Below are positions 36,662 to 48,383 of a DNA stretch of 64,000 nt, piece by piece. Both the position numbers and the translations under genes were made by a program. Every line of letters begins with the position of its first letter. The first letter of the stretch is position 1. Origin of the DNA: Arabidopsis thaliana (lineage: Eukaryota > Streptophyta > Magnoliopsida > Brassicales > Brassicaceae); the NCBI RefSeq assembly GCF_000001735.4, contig NC_003075.7, positions 12,463,001 through 12,527,000 on the forward strand, written 5' to 3'. The notes below the pieces were generated by a model. It was not told the DNA's origin. It saw only the letters and a program-made list of their open reading frames with translations, and did not search any database.

Positions 36662-39600
36662 GAAGAAGAAAAAGTAATTATCTTATCTTCATATACCCCC
36701 TTAGGAAAAAAGTTATACTAGTATATCTTAGTAGATGAGAGAAAATATCACAAAAGTTTAGTTGATATATACAAATAGTATCCTGTTTCTATAGTGCGAA
36801 TGCGAAGTTGATGTAGTCTTTGTTTATACTAACGTTATATTAAACAATATGAGAACAATTAATTATATAAGATATATTTGCTGAAGAGTTCAACTTGGAC
36901 TAATATACTAAAGTTTTAGAATAATAAAGTTAAGTAGGAAATCATAATGTCAATCATTAGTTTCGAAGTGCTCGGAAGTTTGATAATTATGTGATTAAAC
37001 TCATTTGGACTGATCTGTGAGAGATCTCTCCCTCTCTCTTATCGTTTTCATTTTTTCTTTCTTTCCAATATAATCGTTTATGACATTGAATATTCATATG
37101 TCCATGTGATACTATTTGGATGTTGATTTTCCTTTAATAATGAGTTTGCACTTTGCATTGATTGGTTACCCTTTTGCTTTAATAGCTAAATCTAAGTCGT
37201 GAAGAATAGAGGAAAATCTGTATGTTTTTAAATGTTGTACTCGAACTAATATTCTGCCTCTATACACATTTTTCATTTTGAAGTAAATTACAGAAATGGT
37301 ATAACGAAACTATTAAAATATGGATAAGAAATCTACAAAGAAAATGAAAGAATAAAAATCATATAATATGAAAAAGGTGAGAAAAAGATAGATAGATGAG
37401 AATCGGTTAGAGATGGGACTTAGGACCATTTAAAATGGCGCATGATAATACTTTTGAGCATGGGTCTCTTTTCTCTATCTTCTCTTTTTCTTTTCTATCA
37501 AAAGGACCCTACTAACATGCGCCAGGGGTTTTCACTTTTCACTTCTGAAAAAGATCTCTCGTGCGCCATCAAACTTGCTCCGTCCTTACGGAATTTCAAT
37601 CATTACATGAAGAAGAAAAGGAAAAAGGTTGGTGCAAAGAAGAGAGCTTAACACTTAAACAAGGAACAATGAACATGCTTTCTTAGTTTTAAGTTTTAAC
37701 AATACTTTATAGAGTAAATCTAGCATTGTAAAACAAAACAGTTCACACGTGACATACATTTGATAAATTAATCTTACAGCTTTAAAAAGTGTTATTCGGT
37801 GATAAAATATTACTTTAGCAATAGCAAGAATTTAGATAGTTGTTTAGGAAAAGTTACGGGCTAATAACTCATAATGGACCTATACCTTATTTGAAGAAGG
37901 CATTAACTATGAAATTAAAAGCCCACATGTATTGAGCCCCCTAGAGTCCTTAATGCGAACTTCATCTTCTCCTTCTTTTTTTTTTGAATTTGCAATGGTT
38001 AGTAAATACTAATAGTAAAACTATGTAGAGCTGCTTATTGGTTGGTCGTCTATGTAGATAATAGCTACTACTATAAAAGTTTTGTTTTGGCTCGTCTTTT
38101 GCCATCAATATTTACAAACGGTGATGTTTTAATACCACCAACTTACATGTGGTGTAATCTATTAAAATTGAAAATAGGGAAGCCAATAAGATAACCAGTT
38201 ATAAGTTAGCCCATTAGTACACATGAAAACTATATTAAAACAATCAATTAATCGAAACATTGAACCCACCCTACACTAAACCAGCCTAACCCCTCCTTTA
38301 AAAGATGAAATGTTACGTACGGTGTCTCCATCTCCAAGGAGTCAGTCAAACTCTCAACCCTTTTGAGTGTAAGTATTTGCCTTGTACGACAATCTTTTGC
38401 TCTTTATAAGAATCGACACTTTAAAAAAGAACTTAAAACCAAAGTTGGGTTGAAAACGAGTCAAATCCATCTATAAATCTATCTGAGTCTTCTAATCTTT
38501 TTTTTTACCTGAAACAAGCTCTTGCATCAGATTTGTTATCTATTCCAAAAGTGTATTCGAGAGGGAAAAAAAAGAAAAGACACACTATTGGTAAAGTGGC
38601 TAAGGTGCAGAGAGAAAGGCAAGTTGTTAATATGGTGCGGGTTTGTCCACACACGCTGACATGGACCGCAACTTCTAAGATGCTATCCACGCACTTCGTC
38701 GGACCCATTACTAAATCCAACGGCTGAGATTCGATGGACTTTTTCTTCGTCGAGAATTATCAGAGAAGGCACGCGCATGAGCAAACGTGGGACCTGAATT
38801 TCACCGGCCACATCAACCCGTAATAACCGTTCATTAGTCGACTCAGTCAACTTAAATTACGACACTTGTCAACATCTCAGTCTTTGATATGTCTCCTATG
38901 ATTACTGCTTCAAGAAAATGAAGATTAATAATAAAGTTTACCAGAGAGATTAATCTTTCTTTATAATGAAATTTGACTATTTCAAATTTTAATTTTAAAA
39001 ACCAAATCGAGTGAATATGATTTATTCGAATGTTTGTGCTGGATATTAGTTTAGAGAAAATGTTATTATATGTGTTTGGTAACAATTTATTGGGTGATAA
39101 GAAGATGACTAAATAAGTAGGGAGCGTGGCATGTGGAGTGAAAGAAATTAGGTGTTCCTGAGCTGTTTTGTACACTAAGTAAGATAGCTCACGTGGCGAT
39201 GACATATATGTCATGTTAAATCTGGGGGCCAGACTAATCAAACACACCACAACGTTATGATGGAGTAGATCATGACCGTCTAAAATGAAATACTATAATT
39301 AAATTCGTGCAATACAGGTAATCATAGCCTAATTGGAATCTTAAGTAACACGTGAAATACGGATAAGTTTTATGAAATAACAGATGATGAGCTTTTTAAT
39401 CTGGTGCATGTGGACCTTTAAGGGAGTCTTTGGCTTTTCTCTTCTTAACATTTGCACATTATACACTTGTACGTGTGACTATGTCCCAAGAAAAACATGT
39501 TAAAGATTAGATGAAATGTATCATTTTGTTGTTATTTGATTTAAGAATATAATAGGTCGACCAAACTAAGAGAGAATATAAGAGGTCAACTCGTCAATGG

Positions 39601-40969
39601 ATGGTCAACTTATTAGGTCGTTGAAGTTTATTCCATCCGTACTAATATGATTCTAAGTATACTTTATATCGTGAAAAAGTTATAGATTATATAGCTTTTG
39701 GAAAAATTTCTTTCATTCTGACAATTATTTTTAAAGATAATCTTTTAACAAGATAGTTTAAAAAGGACATAACTATCACTTTGCATTTGTCTTCAAAAAG
39801 GTAAAGTGTTGATTTTACATTCAATTATGTGATGATGTAGCATACAGCAGTAGTGGTGATGCGTTATACTAGTAAAGTAGTATGCTATATAATGGAATGG
39901 TATTTGTAATAAGCAGTTTTTAATACATGCTATAACATAGGTTAATTGTCTCAATGAATGGTTCACTACATAATCAAACAGTTTAGTTTCAATATTAAAT
40001 TGAATTAAAATATTTTCTAAATACTTATATATCTATTAATTATAGTTTTTACTCAGAATTATCGGAAAACTGTTGCCTGATAACTTTCTAAAAACCATAA
40101 TATATTTAACGAAATATTTGGTTAAAAAGAATCCACTTTCCGTCATTTCACTATGAAAAGAACAGTCGACTTTTGAAACAGAAGAAGAGAACAATCTACT
40201 TTTAAGGTCAGGCATTGAAATCAAACTAGGAAATTTCGATGTACTATATAGTTTAAATTTAAACACAATCGAAAATCCTTGTGGATGTTAAGACTTAAAT
40301 ATCCAATACCTAACTTATTACCAAAAATTCAATCCGACTCGGATTTTCAAATTTGAAAGTTTCCTTGAACTGAAAAACAACAACGTGAATTATAATAAAC
40401 AATTAGGAACTGATAGCTGATGTTGTATCAGATAACACACAAGTCAAAATATTTCCTAAAGCATAACCTTATTTTGCTTGTCGAATAGGATTTTACAAAT
40501 GTACCTTGTTTTAGGAATTAACGCGTTAATAATACAACATACAGGCTACATTTATGATCGTATGATTTACACCTAATTAATTCTTCCGTTAAGTTCTAAA
40601 TATATAGATGGGTGTATATATAAATAGTTATATAAGCCCATACATACATGCTTATATTATATATAGACGCTATTCAAGTATTTGTTTATTTTCAGTACGA
40701 CAAAGATTCCCACTCGGAATGTTTTAATAATCTTTTATCATACAATTTGTTCTCTCTCTCTCTCTCTCTCTCTCTACCATAAAGCAAATGTGATCAGAGA
40801 CAAAGCATACAAAGAAGTTCCTCATTCAAAAAAGATTTCTCAGCCATCAAAATTCTCTTTCTCTTCATCCAACAAAAAAAAAGCATACCTCTTTTTCTTC
40901 CATATAGATAAGTTAATTAAGAAAACGAATTATCAGGTTTTGTTTCGGCTGATCTGAGGAAGTTCATCT
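36662..40969. other. Intergenic region between the dehydrogenase and DOF4.6
   Basis: About 4.3 kb with no supported gene. A G-box-like CACGTGGC lies at about 39191. Two moderately long frames (37442-37651 plus, 38852-39250 minus) show no domain and have AT-driven composition; I do not call them. TATA-like runs near 40615-40660 and the TC repeat below belong to the DOF4.6 promoter and leader. Confidence 0.55.
40750..40775. repeat. (TC)n microsatellite in the DOF4.6 leader region
   Basis: About 13 uninterrupted TC units, roughly 200 bp before the DOF4.6 ATG. Pyrimidine/GAGA-type repeats are frequent in plant 5' UTRs and can bind BPC factors on the opposite strand. Confidence 0.85.
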
Positions 40970-42417
40970 ATGGATACGGCTCAGTGGCCACAGGTACTAT
41001 ACACAAACATTTACATATTTATATATTCGTACAATTCAATATGTATGTGTTGATGTAGTTTAGATCATCTGATTTATCTATCTACTAGATCTTGACTTAG
41101 AATTTTAATGTTTTCGGATCTTCTTCTTTTTGATGTTACTCTTCTCTTCAACAGTTTTTAGATCTTCTCCTTTAATTTTAAATATATGGTTTTTTTTTTC
41201 ACTTTACCCTTTATTAATTTGCTTTTTCTTTTATGTTTTTAGTTAAAGCTTCTCTCAAATATCTCAATTATCATTTTGATCTTGATGAAAATCCATTAAT
41301 TTGTTGATAGACAGTACATATATATGTCAATTATGTCTTCTATACTTGTATATAGGCAAAGGTTTTTGTGCTAACGTTTGGAAGAGATGTATTTTTTTAT
41401 TTTGATGATCAGGAGATTGTAGTGAAGCCCTTGGAAGAAATAGTAACAAACACATGCCCAAAGCCGCAACCGCAACCGCTTCAACCGCAGCAGCCACCGT
41501 CGGTGGGTGGAGAGAGGAAGGCAAGGCCAGAAAAGGATCAAGCTGTAAACTGTCCGAGATGTAACTCAACCAACACAAAGTTTTGTTACTACAACAATTA
41601 TAGTTTGACGCAGCCAAGATACTTCTGCAAAGGTTGTAGAAGGTATTGGACCGAAGGCGGTTCGCTTAGGAACATTCCTGTTGGCGGTGGCTCAAGAAAG
41701 AACAAGAGATCTCACTCTTCTTCTTCTGATATTAGTAACAATCACTCGGATTCTACACAACCAGCTACAAAGAAGCATCTCTCTGATCATCACCACCACC
41801 TCATGAGCATGTCTCAACAAGGTTTGACCGGTCAAAACCCTAAATTCCTTGAGACGACCCAACAAGATCTCAATTTAGGTTTTTCACCACATGGGATGAT
41901 TAGGACCAACTTCACTGACCTCATCCACAACATTGGCAACAACACCAACAAGAGCAACAACAATAACAATCCATTGATTGTTTCTTCATGTTCTGCCATG
42001 GCTACTTCTTCTCTGGATCTCATAAGAAACAATAGTAACAATGGGAATTCTTCAAATTCTTCCTTCATGGGATTTCCAGTTCATAATCAAGATCCAGCAT
42101 CAGGAGGGTTTTCAATGCAAGATCATTACAAGCCTTGCAACACAAACACCACACTGCTAGGGTTTTCATTAGATCATCATCATAATAATGGATTTCATGG
42201 AGGGTTTCAAGGAGGAGAAGAAGGTGGAGAAGGTGGTGATGATGTGAATGGAAGGCACTTGTTTCCTTTTGAGGATTTGAAATTGCCAGTTTCTTCTTCA
42301 TCAGCAACAATTAATGTCGACATTAATGAACATCAGAAGCGAGGAAGCGGTAGTGATGCAGCTGCTACGTCTGGTGGGTATTGGACTGGGATGTTGAGTG
42401 GAGGATCATGGTGCTAA
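40970..42417 (+). CDS. DOF4.6: DOF zinc-finger transcription factor DOF4.6 (VDOF2)
   Basis: Plant-specific DNA-binding protein recognising AAAG cores; I recall this member as expressed in vascular tissue and linked to vascular development. Exon 1 is tiny (40970-40993, MDTAQWPQ); exon 2 is 41413-42417, phase 0, giving 342 residues. The Dof zinc finger has C55-x2-C58-x21-C80-x2-C83 followed by the basic [24 protein letters not shown] stretch, split here only for reference. The remainder is low complexity: His-, Asn-, Ser- and Gly-rich blocks. The C-terminus is SGGSWC. A frame running into exon 2 from upstream would lack the Met-Asp-Thr start and is ruled out by the acceptor GATCAG|GAG. Confidence 0.97.
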
Positions 42418-45400
42418 TTAATTTCTCGGTTTGGTTGATGAAGATAGTACTATTAGTGGTTAATTATTGCTATTTATTTAATTAATCAATATGTTCTTAA
42501 TTTCACTTTGAATTTTCTTATTGGTGGGTTTTTCCTTTTTTTTTGTTAACTTGGATTTTTAAGGATACTATTGGGGGTGCATGCATATTGAATGACTTTA
42601 ATTTGTTATCCCTAACACAGATTATAAATGATACATTGGTTGGTCTTTTGTTGTTCCTTCTCTTGTTCATGTCACATTATGAGAAAAATTAATGCTAAAT
42701 AGGTTGTATAAATAGTGTGTAACTAATTATATGTATATGCAACAGCATAATATGTTTTTGCTCTTTTGGGCACGCAACACATGGATACCATTTTGTTAAA
42801 GAACAGGTACATATTAAACAAAAAAATAAGACACATTAAAATTTTTAAAAGAGACAGGTAAGCCCTGATGACTTTCACATGATCCTCACTAAATACACTA
42901 AACTATTATTTATTGCTAAAGATGGTTTAGCCCTACCATACCTATTAATAAACAAAATCATATTCCATTTAAAATTTCCATCTAAATTTAAATTATTGGA
43001 TTCGTTCCTGACCAAAAAACAATAGTTTGGGTTCGTTTACAATTACAAGGAAAGGTACCTAATTAATTTGATTCATTTTTATTGTATACAGTACTTATTA
43101 ATTAGATATGGCATGGGTAAGTTTGGAAAATGTTGATTTCAGGGATTATTTTGCTTCAGAAAACAATTTGAAATGAAATGAAATGAAGTGTGTTTTGGTT
43201 TTCGATGTGTAAACTGAAGAGGCAATTGAGTTTTTTTAAACATTGAAAATAAAGACAGTGGAGAATAATGTGAGAGACAAGTCACAAGTCTAAGGACTAA
43301 AGAAGGAGGGGCCCACAAAAACATTCTCCTTGAAATCTGTGTGTTTGAAATTATACATCCCACTATGGTTTCAGCTTCATCAATCTAGATCTTGACCCTT
43401 TTTGCCCCTTGAGTTTTTTTTTTAATTCTAAAAATATTACTTGTATAATACTCTCTTCATATCTGCTTAATTACATTGAAACCACGTACAATTACATACT
43501 TTTATTATTGAAAATTAAACTAAATTTACGAACATGAAATATTCTTTGTTCTGCAAATATATCTTTCACAGGGCTATAGAACAAATTATAGTCTGGCTAT
43601 AAAGTTCTGTTAAAAACATCCGCTAAATTTGGAATCTAATTGTAAGACAAAAAAAAAAAAGAATAGAGTCGAACTTTGATGCTACAAAACCACACCGGTC
43701 AAATGGCAGTTGAGAATATTTCTCTCAACTATCAAAACAGGAAACTTATTAGCTGCATATAAAGTAATGTTTTATAAAATATTAGTTCCAAGATATTCAG
43801 ATATCTTCTAATACGTACCACAATTCAAACACAATCCTCCCCTAACTTGGATTAAGTAGTAGGCCAATGATATCCAGAAGATCATTATCTAATCAAAGGC
43901 AATTATACAAGAACAATTTTGATAATCTCGAAGACTCTTAGTTAACGATGTTTTGTGGTATTGGGTTTACCGGTAAAGTATTTTAAATTTTACAAGAAAA
44001 TAAAATAAGTAAAATGTTATTCGTTTTTGAAATCGATTATTTCATTTGAACTAGATATATAGACATCGAGGTCAAAGGACTTAGGTGATGTGTTATGGTG
44101 GCCACCATAAAAAGAAAGAGAAGAAGAATCCGACCAACGTTAAATAATTTTGTCTGAAAGTGACAATGACTCGACCTTAAGAACATACTTATACACTAAG
44201 TTTTAAATTCGGTGTGCTTGTGTTGAAGTATTCAAGTATGGATGTGATCTTACGGATAAGTTCTAGTGGAGAATGGAACATTTAAAAATAAAATTAAATA
44301 GATGTCAGATTAAAAGTTTTCTATCAGATTGTAGCTCAACAACTTCGAATAATAAAACCATGTCCATAAAAATTAGTTGAATCTATATCAAAATCTTTCT
44401 CGAACACTTTTAGTTTCCTCTTTAATATTTTCTTTGTTTTTGTGTAATCAAGTCTAATTCTCTAAAAGTCATATATTCAATGCCACTAGTTCAAAGTTTA
44501 TATTTGCCAATTTAAAAATTTATGTTTTTGAGCATCACTTGTAACTACTAGTAATGCAATCTTTAAGCACATATTCAATTTCTGTCATATTTTGTTTTCT
44601 CTGTGAGAATTGTATTCATGTCACTTACATTTACATATATTTTTGACAATCGTAGGTCGTCGACATATATTTCGAAAGTAGATTCAAGTTGTTCGGCAAG
44701 TGGAGTATAATAATTTATAGGATGATAGGATGGACCATGACATGTTATATGTAGTACATACTACATAAGGCAAACGAATATATGTTAGAATATATTCTTT
44801 TCAGAAGATTAATAGATCTTAACATCATGATATAATAATAGCTAAGCTAGGGGACATTATTTTGTAACTAAATGAATTGATATGATGGAAAAATATTTTG
44901 AATTTCTAAGTAGTAGACTTCTACCTAATTATTCAACTTTTCATTTTGGTTTGGTGAGAAAAAGGGAAAACAAATTAGATTGGGAGGACGACCTTCACAT
45001 GCTGATCAATTAAGTATATAGTAGAATATAAACAAAAAGAATATGAAGTGTAACCGTAAAACTAAGATGTTCGCATGCATGAGAAGGATATTATTCACAT
45101 TTCCAATATTATTTTTGTACAAATATATTTCTATTATGATATTTCATTCGCGTTAGCAAATTTATACTACTAAGTGGGTATTAGTAGGTTTTAGTTAATA
45201 TCAAATTCATACATTAGAATGCAACTCAATAAAATATATTCAATAAAGATTGATCAAGTACACAATTAATGAATCGGATAAAACTTTGATGCTACGTTTA
45301 GGCGTTGACATAAAAAAGAAGAAGATTTGATGCGACCTACGCATAGGTTTTGAAAGGCGTTGGGAAAGGTATGACTCCCGACCGTTTTTTTTTTATTGTG

Positions 45401-45824
45401 AGTGAGTGATATATACGCATATGGTTGTGATCGCATAAATCATTGTGAACGCACCAAACATTCAAATATTGTTCGTAAAATATATGACTTGTAAGCTTCA
45501 ACGCATTGCTAGAACGAAAACAAGATTAATAAAACAGAAATTGAAAAACACATGAAGATCAAAGATGGTCAACTCATATAGAACCGGATCATGTTTTAAT
45601 TTGCAGTCTTTTCATGTCCTTTTAACTAAACCTTCACACTGTCAAGTTTTCCTTGGTCACATACACGGATACAACTAGTTTCAACTTTGCACCTAGGTCT
45701 GAATTATTTGTCTCACCTTGTCTCAAACTAGTTACATTAACACCAACAAATTAGTGATTCATTGTAGATTTACTAAAAAACACGTTATCTCTCTTCGAGA
45801 AAGCCCAAGTCCATCATCACTTAT
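42418..45824. other. Intergenic region after DOF4.6
   Basis: About 3.4 kb of AT-rich DNA without a supported gene or clear repeat family. Confidence 0.55.
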
Positions 45825-46095
45825 TGGGCCGAGAGATCTGAGTGCTAGTTTGGGGTTACTTCACGATCCAGGAAACCCGAAAGTGAAGTCTGTCATGAGG
45901 GTGGCTGAGACGGCGGTTTTGGGATCTGATCCGGCTAACGGCGGAGCTTACTTGGCAGGGATGGCGACGGCACAGGACAAAGCCGTGGATCTAAAGTCAC
46001 GTGGGTATCACATGATACTCGGAGCTACTGATGTGCCTTTGTTTAAGAAGGCGGTGGTTGACGACGTCAAAAGTTTTAAGCTTGGGTCTTCGTAA
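45825..46095 (+). pseudogene. 5'-truncated HpcH/HpaI aldolase-like copy (At4g24070-like)
   Basis: From GPRDLSASLG onward this stretch is closely similar to the last part of ALL1 (corresponding to 49031-49290) and stays open to a stop at 46093-46095, ending KLGSS. Homology begins abruptly near 45825; upstream sequence is unrelated and supplies no in-frame ATG before the internal VMRV methionine. The copy keeps the Asp of GPRDL but lacks the whole N-terminal barrel, including the Arg/His and first metal-ligand Glu regions, so it cannot be an active aldolase alone. Downstream flanks do not match ALL1 either. It may be transcribed and has been annotated as a gene, but a truncated duplicate is the simplest reading. 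Confidence 0.8.
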
Positions 46096-46664
46096 ATTTA
46101 TTATGATATATTTTGACGTAATTATAAGTTTTATATGATGATGAATAAGTTGTTTTTGTCGGAGATGTTTTGTGCCAAGGATATGTATGTAAGAGCAGCC
46201 TCAACGGGAGGTCTAAGTAGGGTACTAAACACAAAAAGATCTAAAAATTAAACCATTTGTTTGTCGTAGACGATATGTAATGAACCATTTGTTTTTCGTA
46301 GAACAATTGAATTTGAAAGCAATTTTACTTGTTCTCTTTGATACGAAAGATGTTTAAACTACCTGTGTCAAAGAAAATCTAGATTGTGAGAATGAGACAA
46401 GAGAAAGCAATTGCTCTTGAGGATGAACCTGACAAGAGACCTGATGTTACACAACTGAGCTCTTTTACAATCTTTTCTTGCCTTTACTTGGTTGATTTTA
46501 GTGCATGGGGTTATCTCCCGGAGATCAATTCCACAAGACAAAAAGTTAGTAGCTCGTAAGAACATTAGGCGTGATTCTTATCTGAATTAGCCTAATTTTG
46601 GTACGATTTTCGAATGGAGAAAGAAAAGGTCGGAGATTTCAAAGCACAACCACGATCAAGACGC

Positions 46665-46900
46665 TCTACGACTATGTTGATTGGCTTGGGATCTTAGAAA
46701 GCAAGAGAGTATAGTTTAATATCAAACTTCCTGAGGACAATGTACGGTAAAGACAAACTCTCGATGTCTCTGAAAGATACATGTCTGCATCCTCAGGCGA
46801 GTCTCTTCATAAGCAAAAACCAGATAATTCTCTTTTGTTTCTTCGTTTTTATGTTTCGTATATGCATGAGAATCTTGAGCGCTTAGGTTAGATATAATGT
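46665..46900. repeat. Diverged duplicated segment, copy A
   Basis: Shares ordered blocks with 47650-47855: GACTATGTTGATT, then GACAATGTAC-GT, AGACAAACTCT-GATGTC, AATTCTCTT and a TTAGGTTAGAT-like end. Copy A stops right at the polylinker match. Neither copy is open in frame. Confidence 0.6.
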
Positions 46901-46901
46901 A

Positions 46902-46926
46902 GGGGATCCTCTAGAGTCGACCTGCA
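46902..46926. other. 25-base match to the pUC/M13 polylinker
   Basis: GGGGATCC (BamHI) is followed directly by TCTAGA (XbaI), GTCGAC (SalI) and CTGCA (most of PstI), in the exact overlapped order of the pUC18/19 and M13mp18/19 multiple cloning site. The match breaks on both sides (A instead of C before, T instead of G after). Chance is very unlikely. The most likely explanation is a residual vector or chimeric-clone artefact in the source assembly. Confidence 0.85.
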
Positions 46927-47171
46927 TTTGGTACTCATGAAAAAAAAAAAATTGGTTGATTATTTTTCCAAACATAAACGATATACTAGTAATCTTGAAT
47001 GCACAACACATCAATATATGAAAAAATCATTAAAATCTCAATTAAATAAAGAGCTACATTATGATTAAACAAAAAAAAACTTCATGGCGAAATACCGATA
47101 AATATAGCAGGAGCGATATGCTATTCTATAGAATTAATTTTCATAATTAGATAGTTCATAATAGAAAATAG

Positions 47172-47291
47172 TTAAGAAGCAGTAGGATGAACCCGATCAT
47201 GATAACCAATACAACCCCATAGAGCAAACGCGATGAGGATGATGACCATAAGGATGGTGGCAACGATTGTTACGATGAACGAAGTATCCAT
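47172..47291 (-). CDS. 39-aa single-helix membrane micropeptide (candidate)
   Basis: The minus-strand ATG at 47291 opens a complete 39-codon frame starting MDTSFIVTIVATILM and ending HDRVHPTAS. Residues 5-27 form one strongly hydrophobic helix; a short hydrophilic C-terminus follows. Its pattern (short Asp/Ser start, single helix, small basic tail) looks like real plant one-helix micropeptides, but no family is recognised. Immediately upstream is a pyrimidine-rich leader on its strand (GTGAAGAAAC on plus), and beyond it lies the 118-bp tandem duplication. Confidence 0.45.
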   Translation of the reverse strand: MDTSFIVTIVATILMVIILIAFALWGCIGYHDRVHPTAS

Positions 47292-48383
47292 ATTGTTTCT
47301 TCACCGCACCAAATTTTTTATTTTTTTCTAACCTTTCCTCGTGTCTTCTTCTTCTTGAAATTACATTTATATTGTAAGTAAATTGGAAATAGTGGAAGTA
47401 ATTTACATTTTGTCATCAAGAAACATACTAGCAAATTTTTTGAAATTTTACATTTAGTCTCTTAAAAATATTACCTAGGAGTAAAAATTTTGTAAGTAAA
47501 TCGGGAAAAGTGGAAGCTTTTACATTTGTCATCAAGAAACATACTAGCAAAATCTGGAAAATTTTACATTTAGTCACTTAAAAATATTAACTAGGAATAT
47601 ATATAATAGAAATTTTACATCTTTTGGTATTTTGTTGGTCGTCAAAGTAAACATGACTATGTTGATTCGCTTGTGCGGTTGTACGAAGACAATGTACTGT
47701 AGAGACAAACTCTTGATGTCGACGCTATCTGGAGACTGCAGTCTTAGATAACCTTTTCATCGAGTTGGAAATAATTAGAGAAACCAAACAAAATGCAAGA
47801 CCAACTTAATTCTCTTCTCTTGTAATTCTGGAGCTTAAGTTAGAGATTGGGTGTTGTCATATTAAATTTGTTAATCATACTGATTACTTTCACTCACATT
47901 TGTTCTTGTTATTGTTTATGTTAAATCGTCACTCACATTGTATGCACATGTCAGATTCAGACCAATGTTAAAAGTGCATTATTTTGTTTGGAAGCGTGTG
48001 AGAAAACAAAAAGTTTATGTACATAACATAAATCCAAAAGTACTACTCGAATAAAGTACAAACTTTATATCTTTTAAACTCCACGTAATAACTCATTTTT
48101 GTTTGTTTTAATCAAAAATTCAAACGTCTAAAATTTCGTCTTAAATAAGAAATGATATTAAGAAAAATATCTTTGGATTAATAACAGATCACCGAAAATT
48201 AGAATATGGTTTTACCAACCCAATTAAATTCTCAAATTAATTGGAAAGAGAATAATGTTGACAACAACAAAAAGGAAATAAATCGCATGCAATGAAAGGA
48301 ATGAATCTTCTTCTTCTTCTTCTCTATTAACGCTTCTTCTTCTTCTCCTTCTTCATCACCCTCCTCCACTTCTCTCAGTCACA
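47292..48383. other. Intergenic region before ALL1
   Basis: Holds the 118-bp tandem duplication, copy B of the duplicated segment (47650-47855) and the ALL1 promoter. CTT-rich DNA at 48308-48360 (CTTCTTCTTCTTCT type) precedes the ATG. Confidence 0.65.
47373..47608. repeat. 118-bp tandem duplication, two units
   Basis: Units start at 47373 and 47491, both TGTAAGTAAAT-CGGAAA-like, and share GTCATCAAGAAACATACTAG, AATTTTACATTTAGTC and CTTAAAAATATTA blocks. They differ by point changes and small indels. Confidence 0.85.

Larger units (their letters stand above)
46096..47171. other. Intergenic region with vector match and duplicated segment
   Basis: No gene. It holds a motif AGAGCAGCCTCAACGGGAG near 46191, resembling ends of dispersed plant elements. 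It also holds one copy of a duplicated segment (46665-46900) and the polylinker match. Confidence 0.6.

Noticed and set aside
37460-37651. Plus-strand frame starting MGLFSLSSLFLF with a basic tail
   Set aside because: It resembles a signal peptide followed by KKKRKK, but codon use and flanks give no support and no family is recognised.
38852-39250. Minus-strand 132-codon frame
   Set aside because: No recognisable domain, AT-driven composition (Ile/Leu/Asn/Lys), and no clear promoter; likely chance.
46190-46225. AGAGCAGCCTCAACGGGAG motif as a transposon end
   Set aside because: Similar words occur at ends of dispersed plant elements, but I found no partner end or target-site duplication.
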